Shown here piece by piece: positions 47,010 to 59,450 of a DNA stretch of 64,000 bases. Each line of letters opens with the position of its first letter. Positions within the stretch are counted from its first letter, which is position 1. The translations under genes were made by a program, and so were the position numbers. Source of the stretch: Pyxicephalus adspersus (taxonomy: Eukaryota; Chordata; Amphibia; Anura; Pyxicephalidae); assembly GCF_032062135.1 (NCBI RefSeq), contig NC_092866.1:22453230-22517229 (forward strand), written 5' to 3'. Under the pieces are notes generated by a model. It did no database searches and was not told the origin of the DNA. It saw nothing but the letters and a program-made list of their open reading frames with translations.

Positions 47010-47513
47010 GAAGGAAATGTGCATGCTGTTATATTGTTAAAAAAAAACATTTTGTCAGTGATCTTATTTCAGAACTGCTGTGCACTAGTGACTTTCAAAA
47101 AATAACAATTTCAGTAAAACATACTTTAATTTTGCCATGTGGTGCATTTTCCTCAAATGCCACTTTTCACATGTTATTATTAGATTATTATTGAAGCCAA
47201 TCTTGGTTATTTTGTGAACATTCAGGGCCGCCCTCAGCAACCATTCAATAATTATTTAGCTACAAAGGAAGGAGGCAAGATAATATTTCCTGTAGGTTTA
47301 ATGCTGGTGGAGTGCTGATCTGGTGGGGTTAGGGGGAGTAAGAAGAGTTTGCAGGTAAAGTGGGACAGGGTTTTTTGCAGTTTTGTTTGTACTTCATAGA
47401 GAATGCTACCCATAGGATCCTTATTGTTGTCAGAATTACTTGCGCACTTCAAGACTGGGACTAAAGAATATGGTCCAGTTGCAAATCATGCCTGCAGTGC
47501 CCAAGTGTCATGC
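47010..47513. other. Unassigned sequence
   Basis: No gene or repeat recognised. Confidence 0.45.
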
Positions 47514-47521
47514 TGTTATAC

Positions 47522-47880
47522 CAAAGGTCCCGAAATCCCCGACCCCGTGCCGTCTGCCAAGTGAGCCATGGCTCTGGCTGGTGCACCCCCTAGTGGGGTC
47601 AGGAGAAGGACCTTGCTTGGAGGGGCTCACCGGCCAGAGCCACAGACCATGTCTCCTCTACAGCTCAGGGCAGTGGGTGGGTTGTGTCTCTTTACACAAC
47701 ATGCCCACTCTCCCATCACAGGCTCAGTCCTGCCATGGTAGAGTGGGTGGGTTCTGGCATCATGACGTCATTTTGGGGGAAGTTTCTTCCCTTTTGAGTG
47801 ACACATGGCTCCCTGCGCACGTGCGGTCCAGAGTCTGTGCATTTAGTGGTCCGTGAGCTCCAAAAGCTTGGGGACCATTG
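47522..47880 (+). mobile_element. Family H hAT MITE copy 3 with TSD
   Basis: It starts CAAAGGTCCCGAAATC and ends (GCTTGGGGACCATTG). Flanks TGTTATAC (47514-47521) and TGCTATAT (47881-47888) agree at 6 of 8. It shares the GTGCACCCCCTAGTGGGG, CACCGGCCAGAG and CATGACGTCATTT blocks with the other H copies. Confidence 0.88.
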
Positions 47881-47889
47881 TGCTATATT

Positions 47890-49077
47890 ACAAGCATACA
47901 ATTCTCTTACCACATGGGTATTAGTCAAATGCCTAGAACTTGCCCATACCCCAGGTGATTCGATAATATGCACAATCACATTCACTGTACAAAGAGAAAA
48001 AAAGGTATGTACAGTCTATTTTCATTAAAAAAAAATTGTATACTATTTGGACCTAGACTAAAGCATAATTGTATAAATTGTCAACGCTTAACATATCTGT
48101 AATAAAATATTTTAAAAAATACATTATTAAAAAAAAAGTTAGAAGTCTTAACCACCCGAATGAAAGCTGGCCCTTGTAAGCTCCCATCCCAATGTAATTT
48201 GTAACTTACAACCCCCGCTGTTGGCCACTTGGTCTTTTACAGGAAGTGGAAAACCAACAGGTTATTGTCAGGATTAAGCGGTAATATACTACTATACTTG
48301 TCGCAGTAAAAAGTTGTAAAGCAAGGATGAGAATGACAGTCTTTGAAACTGGTTCTTAAAGAACATATTGGCATTAGCCCCCCTTTTTTCTGGTAGAGGT
48401 TTAAGATTTAAGAAAAGTAGTCTGTAAATAAAGGAAAGATTCTTCACATGTAAAACAAAAATGAAAGGACTTCTTGGGGATAAAAGAAAAGTGGAGGAAT
48501 AATAAGGGGTATTTACCATTGGAGTAGTAAAGCCCTAAAGGAACTGGATCTTGTAAGTACAGTAACAAAATTGGAATTGTTACTTTATTATGATTATTAT
48601 TTTTATTATATTTTTACATTTCTAGAATTTTAACAATTTGTTTTCCATTACAGTTTAAAACTAGGGAACATTCCATATAGTGTAAATTACCAGAATTAAT
48701 CTGTAAATGCCCATCATTCTATGGTAAAGCCCAACTCCAAAAAAAATAACCAGCATTTTAAAAGAATAAAAAAATTGATGAAATTGGACTTTAATATGTT
48801 GATTTCCTTCATCATTTCTCCGCTGAATCCAATGGTTACTTTAAGAGCCTAGTCAAGTGAATGAGATAAAAAATTACCATTCCCTGAGTATTAGATAATT
48901 TACTTGCATTTGTTCTATATAATGTTTTTATAGATATAAAGGAGGGAAAGGTTATAAAAAAAATGAAACATATTAAATGTATTTCAAGTAGCGTGAAAGC
49001 TTGCCTATATTTCTGCCCAGATATTCAGACAATCACATTGCTAGAATTTCATGTCTTGGTCAGTAGTAATGTCTATA
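47890..49077. other. Unassigned AT-rich sequence
   Basis: No gene or repeat recognised. Confidence 0.45.
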
Positions 49078-49165
49078 GTAATAATATAATAATAATAATA
49101 TATAGTAATAATAATATATATATAATATAATAATAATATATAGTAATAATATAGTAGTAATAGTA
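49078..49165. repeat. Imperfect (ATA)n repeat
   Basis: ATA/TAA units with interruptions. It may be a relic LINE/SINE tail, but no 3' UTR precedes it. Confidence 0.9.
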
Positions 49166-50302
49166 GATAACTAATAAGCTCAGTAATACTGTCTTAGTCC
49201 ATAATATGACTGCATCAACAGCTTGTAGTCCATAGCTACCTTTTAAAATGCATGCGTCCTTTATATATACAGGACTGACGTTTTTATTATGAAAGAATAG
49301 ACGCCATTGAGACGGACTGATGGCTCAGTGTTTGAGTTTTAATAGAGACAAGAAATAAAAAATGCTTGGGTTTTATTAAAAACAAATTCCCACAGTGCAT
49401 GAGGTTTGTACTACAGTTTCATGATAAAGAAGAGCCCCTTATAAATTACTGGAAATAAAAAAATAAAAAAAAAACTTTGTTGCCTGGACATCATGGATGA
49501 AATGCTCACAGTCTGTAATAAATTAACTCAGAACTTTGCTTCACCAGCCCAAACAAAGCAACCATTTGTCTGAATAGCCACACTGAGCCGTGAGTTATAT
49601 TTCCACAACTGCAACTTCATTCATTTGCAAATCATTCTGCACATTTAATGCTCAAGTTTTAAATACCTTAAGAACCAATAAATAAAGTGGAAATTGAAAA
49701 AAGTCTGAAAGCTTAAATACTGATTTAATTTTTTTTCTGCTGTGTTCTTTTCCCAGGGTAATTTTTACCCCCATATTGAGGCCTGAGTCGCATCACAACG
49801 TAAAAAAAAAAATACACACACACACACACACACATTGAAAATACCTGCACCTCAGTTTTTGCCAGCAACGGGTAGAAGAAAAAAATAATACAGATACATG
49901 ATTGGCCTAAAGTCTAGAACACAAAACACAAACATTTCAGTAACCTTTGAAGATGCAAAATGGTATTAAAAAAATAAATAAAAAATGATACAGAGACATC
50001 TTTACTATATTATCTGCAATGCAGCCAGAACACGGTTGTTGGAGGGAACAGCAAGGTGCTGTGTATAGAACCCCTAATACAAGAAAGTGTGGAAACACCT
50101 ACATGTGTTGCCCAATCTGAATGATTGAAAGAAGAATTATCATCCAGTGAATGAAAGGGTGAGTTAGTAATAGGCTGAGGTTAAAAGGGTTGGATATTGA
50201 TGGATTTTCATCAGCCAGGACATGAGACAGACTCTATCTGCTGTTTCTATTGCACACTGTGAGAAGCACAGCAAGGAGAGGAGCCAGTAAAATAGTGCAG
50301 GG
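49166..50302. other. Unassigned sequence with a (CA)n
   Basis: A short (AC)n lies at about 49813-49834. 49480-49720 is complex sequence without repeats. Nothing else was recognised. Confidence 0.4.
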
Positions 50303-50633
50303 CTAAAGCTACATACACACGTCGAACCGTACTCGTCCGATTATCGACTCAGGGCCGATATTGGACGAGAATCTGGCGTGTGTACAGCGCCTGTCGTCCA
50401 TCGTTCCAGCGATCGTCCTGGCAGATCTATGGATGATGACGATCGTAATGCAAGGGAAGAGGGGGAGCGCGCAACAGGGTGTCACTCTGTCGCTCTCCCC
50501 CTCCCCTCTGCATAGAGCAGAACGGTGCTGTATGTACAGCACTTGTTCATGCATCGTGCAATATTAGTCGTTGGAAAGGATCATGAAAGATCCTTTCCAA
50601 CGACTATTATTGCACGTGTGTATGCGGCTTTAG
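50303..50633 (+). mobile_element. Family D MITE copy 2
   Basis: The ends CTAAAGCTACATACACACG and (CGTGTGTATGCGGCTTTAG) are inverted over 19 bases with few mismatches. A perfect 17-bp stem with a 6-base loop sits just inside the right end (50566-50582 and 50589-50605). The interior has GGGTGTCACTCTGTCGCTC and CGTCCTGGCAGATC. It is homologous, in opposite orientation, to 63661-63997. Confidence 0.88.
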
Positions 50634-50639
50634 AGAAAG

Positions 50640-51443
50640 AATAGTGTTTTGCTTTGAACAATAGCATTGTCCAGACACTTAGGCAACAATAACAGTCAAA
50701 AGGTGCAAAACTAGTGCTGGGCTTTCTTATGAAACAGTCCAGCAAACATGCACATAGTAAACCATGGGAGTATCCATACTAAATATATTTCTCATGTACA
50801 GATAAAAAGGATCACTAACTATTGGCTGACAAATGCAAAAGGAAACCTTGTAGACTGCTGAGAAAGGTTACCAGATAGAGACTGCAAGAGCTTCAAGAAC
50901 TCGGAGAATAAATTACATTCGGTTTGCAAACAATGCTGAGTTTTCTAGTAACAAACAATCTTTGCAGACCAAGATATTCTAATTGCTGCTTGCAAATGGC
51001 TAGAGGTGTCTGTGTTCTTTTAAAATCAGTTTACCAGCTGTAAGAGACAGAAAGCACAGGGTTTACATAGTGGTTCCACCTGCTGATTGCAGATGGTAAA
51101 TGTGAAATATTAATAAACATTATTTAATATTTTTCAGAATATGTAGTAAAAGGTCCAGGGAACATCTGATTGCCTCACATGATCAGAAAGGAAATTGTTT
51201 CCCCTGTTGGAGCAAATTGAATCAAGCTTTATAAGGGTTTTCTTGCCTTCCTCTGGATCACGTATGTCTATATTGTTTTATCTGGGATATGCTGGTTTGT
51301 AGTATGTTTATTTCCCTAGTGATTGCACTTAATAGACTTATGACTTTTTTCAACCTGACTATCTATGTAACTTATCTAACAAGTAAAATGTGTATAATAG
51401 ACATCTGTCTTTTCAAGAATTCATCCAACAAAAATAAATGTAT

Positions 51444-51445
<2 letters not shown>
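50640..51445. other. Unassigned sequence
   Basis: No gene or repeat recognised. Confidence 0.45.

Positions 51446-51480
<35 letters not shown>
51446..51480. repeat. (TA)n microsatellite
   Basis: About 17 TA units, immediately 5' of an L2 tail fragment. Confidence 0.97.
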
Positions 51481-51482
<2 letters not shown>

Positions 51483-51575
51483 GTATCTTTCTATCATATG
51501 CAACCCCTATTTTATGTACAGCGCTGAATATATGTTGGTGTTACATAAATGCTGTTTATTATTATTAAAATTATT
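51481..51575 (+). mobile_element. L2 3' tail fragment
   Basis: CAACCCCTATTTTATGTACA, GCGCTGAATATATGTTGG and an (ATT)n tail match the last 80 bases of the L2 at 24395-24475. Confidence 0.8.
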
Positions 51576-51579
51576 GATA

Positions 51580-52397
51580 TGATTAATAATATTAATAATA
51601 ATTACAGTGTCAATTCCCCCCTCTTTCCTACCGCATTGAGCTTTCATCATTCTGCTTGATGTTATATTTATAAAAATGACTGTTTTTCAACAATAAAAAA
51701 AAACAGTAATTCATATTCCTAAATGGTAATGTTGCATCTAGTTGGTGTTCGAGGTACTATTTAAAACATATGAAATAATTCTGCAAGATGTGCTTTGTGA
51801 TCCATTTTATTGGAGCTTTATTTCTCACAGCCTGTTTGAGAGGTATTGTGCAGCTTTTATCACTTTGTTGTTGGCAAATCCGAAAAGACTTGCAAAATAA
51901 ATTCATATTGCATTTTTATGGGTTTCTCAAACCTGTTGTTGATTCAAGATTTCAGTATTCCATCCAATCAGAGTTAAAAGATCCTGCAAAAATTATAGAG
52001 ATATTATTTTTTAATATAGTCCTCATTGTAATCCTGTTTAATATAATCCAATGTCTGTTAACACCTCTGTGGTCCAAAATTAAATATGGTGCCTGCCCCC
52101 AAAAATTCAAAGTAATACAAAACGTATTTTAAACGTTTGTAGGTTTTCTGTAGGGCAATGCAACAAGACTGATTGCCAGAAGCACTTTCCCATGTATAAT
52201 ATAAAATTCCAAAAAATGCCAAACACATAATCGTTGTCACAGTGTAAATTGCACAGTGTGTGTATCAAGATGGAGAAATGTACAACTGCATATGCAGGTT
52301 TACCAATCTTTAGTCCATACACCTACAACCAAATTGTGAGCAGAGTGGGGAAACAGTTTTACCTATTCTTAAATGACTACTGTATGTTAATACATAA
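51580..52397. other. Unassigned AT-rich sequence
   Basis: No gene or family recognised. Frames at 51788-52132 and 52058-52322 are unremarkable. Confidence 0.4.
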
Positions 52398-52858
52398 TCT
52401 AAAGTGGCCCGATCACCAAAATTTTTACTTTACATAAAAGGGTAGACAACCCTTTTATGTAAAGTAAATATGATCTCAGGTGAAGCGTCTCCCCTTCTAT
52501 CTGTATCATCGTAGTATACCTACATAACACATCCCAGGAGGCTCCTGGCTGTTCCTTTAGGCCCCTTTTGAGATTGGATATGCGCAGAAAGTGCCTTTTA
52601 CTACACAAAAAAAAAGAGAAAAAATCTCTTTTATTTACCCATATACAGCAGGCTACATCACTTAATATCACGCCTGCCGAGATCCAGTGACAAAGCTAGA
52701 AGAAAAAGGAAGACCAACAAAGATAGTGATGCCTGGTGCTTCCTCCACACTGGGATGATGGAGGATTCCAGGACAGCACAGGACCCAATCGAGAACATCT
52801 CTAGAGGGATCTGCGTAATTTAAGGTGTGATTTTTTTTTCAGTTTAGTTCCCTTTTAA
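52398..52858 (+). mobile_element. Family A MITE copy 5
   Basis: It begins TCTAAAGTGGCCCGATC and ends TTCCCTTTTAA. A perfect 20-bp stem (TTTACTTTACATAAAAGGGT, about 52424-52443, with its complement at 52448-52467) has only about a four-base loop. CCCAGGAGGCTCCTGGCTG, GATATGCGCAGAAAG and GGGATCTGCG follow in family order. Confidence 0.85.
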
Positions 52859-52859
52859 T

Positions 52860-53286
52860 AGCAATCAAATTTCCCACCAATCAATTAAGCTGAAACAAAA
52901 TCCATAAAATCTAATTTGTTCCTAAAACCAGGACACTAGAGTTGCAAAAAAAAAAAAAAACCTGTTCAGTGGCCCATGTATCCTGCCTTTGCTCTGGTAA
53001 AACATTTATGGGATGTTCAGCAGAAAACACTTCCCGGAGTTTCATATGCCACAGTATTGAGTGGTTCCTCCTTACTCAGATTCACTATTATGTCAATTAG
53101 CTGCATAGGGGCCAAAACTTTAACCACAGCTGGGTGGAGGGTGGGAGGTACCACAGTTGGGAGGTACTGGTATCCACAGAGCAACCCTACAGACAAACCA
53201 AAGAGTTTGATGGATGCTGTAGTGTTTCGATAGAGCAACACCAGAAGACATAGGCAATTGAAGAGGTAAGTATAACACTTTTTCTT
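52860..53286. other. Unassigned sequence
   Basis: No gene or family recognised. Confidence 0.4.
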
Positions 53287-53787
53287 TTAAAGAGACCTGC
53301 ATGAAATATATTTTGGTGTCACCAATAGTGTTTGATGCCTAAATTTGCAACTAAATGATAAACCACACTTTAAAGGCACCTTGTAAAGTATGGTCCCCAA
53401 CACCAAACTATTGGAGCTGGGACATATATATCACAGGCAATTCATTGAGTATAGGTATGTCTTGGAGGTAACCCCATCCTCAATAAGGGTACAGCAAAAG
53501 ACCGGAACTCAGCATAATTTAATACATATGAAGATGTCCGGTGTGTTTTTGTACTAAATCCAACAAATCATAAAAGACAAATGCTGTAATCAGCTGATAT
53601 GTATCAGTTAAAATGAGCACATGGATAAGGAATTTGGAGAACCATATGAAACTACGTAACTATATGTCTTAGGTTTTTAGCTTAGATAAATTAGGGACCT
53701 CATTTTGCAGAGTTGCCATGGCATGACATGGCTTCACATATATTTACAGATGTATGCAACCTGTTTTCCTTTGCAGGTCTCTTTTAA
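53287..53787. mobile_element. TTAA-flanked MITE candidate (family N)
   Basis: The left end TTAAAGAGACCTGCATG and inverted right end TTAAAAGAGACCTGCAAAGG match over about 15 bases. TTAA lies at both edges. The length of 501 bp is similar to family A, but the interior is unrelated. It has no coding capacity. A single copy in this window makes this an inference. Confidence 0.6.
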
Positions 53788-53789
53788 AC

Positions 53790-56700
53790 AAAGTTTTCAA
53801 ACTATCATAGAAGCCTTTCTAATATGAAAAGCCCACACCCTACCATTTTTATTTCAACATACTTTACTTTTTTTTCCTAATACTACAGATAATGTTAACA
53901 TTTCACCTACAATCCACCAAATTTACGTTAAACTCAAATTCTCCTTGCTTATTCAGTTGTCTGGAATATTAGATGCCTAAAACAGTAGAGCATAGTAAAG
54001 CAGGTTGGGTCATTGGAAGGGCTTGCAGATATAAAGCTTGTATTTGTATCCGTTTAACCAAAATAAAAAATCAAATCAAATCTACGACTTGACGTTGTCA
54101 TGCTCTACTTGTGCACTTCGTTTATATTATTATTGCTCATGTCTAGCTAAATTTCGGCAAAAGATAAATGTGATATTCTTGAGATAGATCTGCTTGTTGT
54201 GTAAACAGATGCATTATTTTATTTAAATGTCTCCTCCTTCACATTACCCTTGCTATTATACTGGAATTTCCATTCATTGCACCAAGGAAGGAGAAAGCCC
54301 ATCATATCTGCATTTTTCTTTATCTTCAGCAATTACTTTTTTATAATTCTGAAATGATTTGTGATAAACCGAGAGAATGGCGCTCAGACAGATTAAAAGA
54401 TAATGATAAGGCATGTTTTAGTTGAAACAAAATCACTGTTCTATTTAGAAGAGTAATTTCAGCAATACATCTTGTGTAATGTTTTTAATCACTTAGCGAT
54501 TACTTGTGTGGTGCTGTTTGATTCATTGGCATGTAAGATCTTGATTAAAATGGTTTTGACTTAGCTATTACCCTCATAGAGACCAACCATGTGGTGTTGC
54601 TGTTAAATCAGAGACGCTCTTTCCTAGTAAGAAAAGCTTTAGAAAACAAACTGATGTGATACTTAGTATAACATTTGTTGATGTGCTTCTCCAAAGATCG
54701 TTGAACACAATTTTCAAGTTAGACTTTTTTAAAGTCTACGGAATATGGAAATAAAGATGTTTATGTTCTGGGGGGATTTTCTACTTTGGGTGATGATATG
54801 TTTTCTCCAATACCCCAAGAAAATGTGATAATTAGGTGAAAAGATTCAACTCCAATAGCTTTCAGTGGGCTTCAGCTCAAAGGTAGGCCAAACCTTAAAT
54901 AATGTTTGCCCATCATTAAAGAACGTTTGTCAAGCCCTTCACAAACTGAACCCAATCCTGATACTCTGTCTTTTCTTTATAGAGAATCAAATTACTGATC
55001 CACAACAAATATGCAGGACATAGCTTTAGCTCCTACATATTTCACAACTTATTCTGTTTAGACAAAAAAGTATAACCTGCTACTATGCTCAGTTCAGAAA
55101 CCTAACACCAGGATTCGGATCCTTATTTAAAAAAAAAACATAATTTAGCCCAGTGCATTAAGATACAATTATAAATCACATTGGTAAATGTAATGGTTTT
55201 TGTTGGTGGCAATATAGGTTTATTAAAAAACAAAACAAAAACAAATACTGTGTAATTTAATATATGGTTCCTTTCTATTTCAAACAAAAGAAAAACCTTG
55301 GAGCAGACAAGTGGTGGCAAAAGTGTCTTTTATCAACACTATAAAAACAACTGGGTAATACTCAACTTTCCATTTTCCGATTGCATTTAAATAATGATCA
55401 GTTGATTTCAATTTTATTAGGGGGAGAATACATATACAATGTCAGTTTTATTATGAATATTTTGAAACAGAAAGATGTACTTTTTTAATGTATGATAAGG
55501 AATTAACATGTAAAAAATACAACAGAGTCAAAGTACAAGGGATTTCCTTAATATTTGTTGTCATGATGACAACTGTTTCACTAGGCAGGAAAAAAAGATA
55601 AAATCTGCAGCAGGCAGCAGGACGCAGACAGCTGTAAAATTTGACCGGGATCTAGCCTTACCCTTTTCCACTATCTTCTGCTTGTTTCTGTTAGATATTT
55701 GTTCTCTTAATTTCCTTTTTGGTTAAACCATTGCCACCAAAACAGGTGACCCCTGGAAAGCATTAAAAAATGATAGGGGCTCTAATCTATCCCAAAAAAG
55801 CCTATTTGGCTGGATACAAACCCTACATACCAAGGACATATTCCCCAAAGCTATACAGAAAATAGAGCGTTTCATATTACTATGCCCACAGGGATCTCAC
55901 AGTCAGATATCACAATAATTGTCATGTAGTTACTTTCCTAGACATTAGAGACAGCTTTGGAAGAAGTCAATTAATTTTAGTAAGTTTGTCTTGGAAAAAA
56001 AGCCCTTTCAAATTCCCTGCATTTAAGTTCCTTGGATTTGAACCCAAAGGTGAAGGCCCCACTGTCTACCAACAAACTATCATACATATTAGAATGCAGC
56101 CTAATGTAACAAGGCTTTTGTATTTGAGAATGCCACTTTGAAAGATGTCAGTTTTTTTTATTTCTCAGCTGAATCAAAACTCCAGGAATATAGATAATTC
56201 TAATTCTGCGTGAAAGCAGCACTATAGCAAATGTGCTAAGTACTTCATTCTTTTCCTAGCGGGTCATAGATGGAAAACAATCATCTGTCTATGAACATCT
56301 CTAGTTTTATTAATCAATAGCTTGGATTTATTAAGAATTTTAGATTAGAGTAAAGATGAAAGGAATAGGCAAACACAATTTCAGCTGGTTTAAAGAACAG
56401 CAATAAACAAATTTTTAGGATGCCTCAAAGCTGTACAGGATGTTAACCACTTCCTCACTAGGGACATGAATCTCATTGCTTGCCCCGACTTGGCATTATG
56501 TTCAGGTATTAGCCAGCCAGTATTAAAGTGATTGGCTGGATCCTGGCTATGATAAAGATGTGAACAAACCTGCAGCACATAATAGCTATTACAATGAAAA
56601 AATTCTTCTCGGCCATTATTTAGGATTGACGCTAAACCGATGGGTTATTAAAGTTTTCAAAGCTGTCATTTTAAGTAAGTGTCCTCCAAATTAGTACACC

Positions 56701-57398
56701 ATCTTGTTAAATCTTGAAAATGCTTGGTAATTCTGGCACAGACTTACCAACTTTATTATTATCTTTAGGAAATCCTTTCTGATGTCATTGACCCTCCAGG
56801 GATCTTTTAACCAGTAACGGGGACTGGGCATGGTGAATTATGAGGAGTTCATCATTAGACAACATGATTGATGTGAATTACATTGTTAGATAACATAACA
56901 GATTTAAGCCAGTGAATTTTTTATTTACATTTAACTCTTGACTAATGTACCCTGCTACTCAATCCCCGGAGAGGAGGTGTAAATCTGATCACTCCCAATA
57001 AAACGTTGGTTACAGATTCCACCAAAAGTCCCCTATATTACTAGAGAAGAGGTCCTTGTTCCTAAAAACTGAGATGACAATTATTTGCAACCGGGAACAC
57101 ATGGACACACTCACTGCTCTCCCTTTCCTGGACGCCCAGTCTACATGTCTAAATAATGGTATATGTGGAATAATAAATGAATTATTATGAAGTCTGGCAA
57201 CAAAAATTGTTATGGATAAGTGAGAAATTAGAAGAAATAAGTTTGCAATTGAAACATGAAATAAAAAGGAAGAAAATAAAAGCCACCAATAAATAGAAAA
57301 ACACAGCAAAAAAGGTTGATATTTTAAAGAGTGGTCAGAACTAAAGTAGATAATAATCTCCTATTCAGTTTTCTCAGCTTTTCCTGCAAAAGCTCTCT
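53790..57398. other. Longest stretch without recognised repeats
   Basis: 3.6 kb with no identified TE, RNA gene or exon. 54160-54690 (GATAATGATAAGG, CACTTAGCGATTACTTG, CTTGATTAAAATGG) and 56620-56960 (GTTATTAAAG, ACATGATTGATGTG) look like complex, possibly constrained non-coding DNA. Confidence 0.3.
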
Positions 57399-57840
57399 CT
57401 AAAGCTACGTACACACTTCCAATTATTATCGTTGGTAAACGAACGACGAACGATCCTGCACGATATCTGCGAACGATCGTATAGCACCGATCCTGTACAT
57501 ACAGATAACGACACGATCGTTCGTAGATATTGTACACACAATAGATGCGATCGTTTGAGCGATATAGGAAGTGACGTGCACGACAGGAAGTGAACGAACG
57601 TTCGTTCATCACGCATGCTCAGACCATGGACGATCAATGAACGATCGTACACACGAACGATGGTCAACGATCGTCGTCCAATCCGATCCGCGGGTCCGGT
57701 CGTTCATTTCCAACGACTTTCCTCGTTCGTCGGCGTCGTTGGTTACTTTTTTTACGAACGATTTTTGCCCAATCGATCGTTCGTCGTTCGTTCGTCGTTC
57801 ATTTTGAACGATAAAAATTGGAAGTGTGTACGCAGCTTAA
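57399..57840. mobile_element. Family D MITE copy 3, long inverted repeats, CpG-rich
   Basis: The ends CTAAAGCTACGTACACACTT and (AAGTGTGTACGCAGCTTAA) are inverted. The pairing continues inward for 50 bases or more (TCCAATTATTATCGTT and AACGATAAAAATTGGA). The interior is packed with ACGATCGT and TTCGTTCG words. I counted about 54 CpG in 442 bp, against very few in neighbouring DNA. Several 80-97 codon Arg/Ser-rich frames arise from this composition and are not genes. It is probably the youngest D copy. Confidence 0.9.
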
Positions 57841-58049
57841 TACATGTCTATTCCCTGGCTACCCTTTTATTATGGGAGCGCTGACATATAAAACCCCAAT
57901 TCTTGTCTATTGTAATTGTGTTAACCATAGTTAAAAAGTTAGATAGGGCTTTTAAGTCCCTTAAATTGAAAAAAAATTAATTTAAGGTATTAATTACACC
58001 TTAAAGTCAAAGAATTCAGAATGAACTCTCCAAAGAAATCAGAATGGAA

Positions 58050-58165
58050 AGGGTCCTCCCCTCCTCACTGTTTGCATCTGTCATTTGCAACAACTGTTTA
58101 TTGTGCTGCATAATATGTTGGCACTAAAAAAAACTGTTTATTATTATTTTTATTAATAATATTAG
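58050..58165 (+). mobile_element. L2 3' tail fragment
   Basis: GGGTCCTCCCCTCCTCACTG, CATCTGTCATTTGCAAC, GTGCTGCATAATATGTTGGC and an (ATT)n tail follow the order of the L2 3' UTR at 24360-24475. Confidence 0.8.
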
Positions 58166-58169
58166 TTCC

Positions 58170-59450
58170 GAACCTGATCCTCATCCCTAGTCTCTATTAA
58201 TTCATAAAGGTGTCAAATACTTTAACACGTGATTTTCCTGTTCTCAATGAAAGATAAGTAGCCAAATGCAGACATATTGTTTTCCACAGCTTGTGGATAC
58301 AATTGAGTTTAATATTAGTGGCACTGTGAGTAAGAATTTAATGGTCATTTTTTTACTGAACATAATTCCATTCTTTAAATGGCAAAAATGTTACACTTTA
58401 AATAGCTACAAATGATTTTTTTTTAATTTGAAATGAAAGAAACCATCAAAACCGAAACTTCAGGATGTGCCAGCTGACAAGTGCTGGATGTGTCGTACTG
58501 TACGTTAAAGTTGTATTTTTCATATCCCTGTCCTTCTTTTCAATTAAATTACATTGTTTAGTTGGTGAGCCTTTTTAAAAAAAATTGTCGTATCCCTTTA
58601 TATTCAACTGTCAGAGAAAATGGCAATCATCTTAAGAACTGTCACAATGGCAATCAAATTTGATGAAGTTAAAATTTTTACTCTATCTCATTTTGTCTTA
58701 TCTTCTGACATGGGACATTTATTATGGAAACTTCATGATTCATTTTTTTTTTCACATAAAACAAGCTGTATTGCATCCATGTTGCATTTTAGCATGTTTA
58801 AATGTCCATATACCATTTAAGGAAGCAGAAAAATATATTTTACTGGTATTTATTGTATAAAGGAAAGGGTACAAGGATGTTTTGTGTATGTGTTAAGATG
58901 ATAACCATAGATATTTAATGATTAATAAGTTTAGAAAAAGCACAAATATATACTGCTATGAAAAGGAAAGAAACAAAGTATCAAATACTAATCTTATGGA
59001 GAATAAATATTTTAGGGCTGTGAGTTTTTAGGGTAAACCTTTTCTTCCTTTCTTTTCAAAAATAATGTAGAGGTAATGTGGAAACAAAGCCACTTGCCAG
59101 TTGTGCAGTACCACATTCCCTTAAATTATTTTTAACCTCCCCATACCAGAATCCATTTCACCCAGCTCAGCTCTTTGCACACAAATGCCTACTTACACCC
59201 CATCATAGCTTATATTCAACACAACAGGTTACCAACTGCTGGCACTCACATTCCTTTCGCTGCTTCTGACTCTGAGCCACTTTTCCCCCCCTCTTCCCGT
59301 GTATCTTTCACCAGTCTACTGGTCATTTCCTAAGCTCCTGTGTGAGGAGTGGAGACTGGAATGGACCTACTGTTTTGTCAAATCTCCAATCTGTGTCTCT
59401 ACTTCCCAACCATCTTTTTCCTGGCCACCTCACTATCCTTCCACCAACAT
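58170..59450. other. Unassigned sequence
   Basis: 58170-59050 is AT-rich. 59090-59440 is C-rich with no family recognised, and could be an old LINE portion. Confidence 0.35.

Noticed and set aside
57361..57884. Arg/Ser-rich small proteins on both strands
   Set aside because: They arise from ACGATCGT-type words in a palindromic MITE, and frames on both strands mirror one another.
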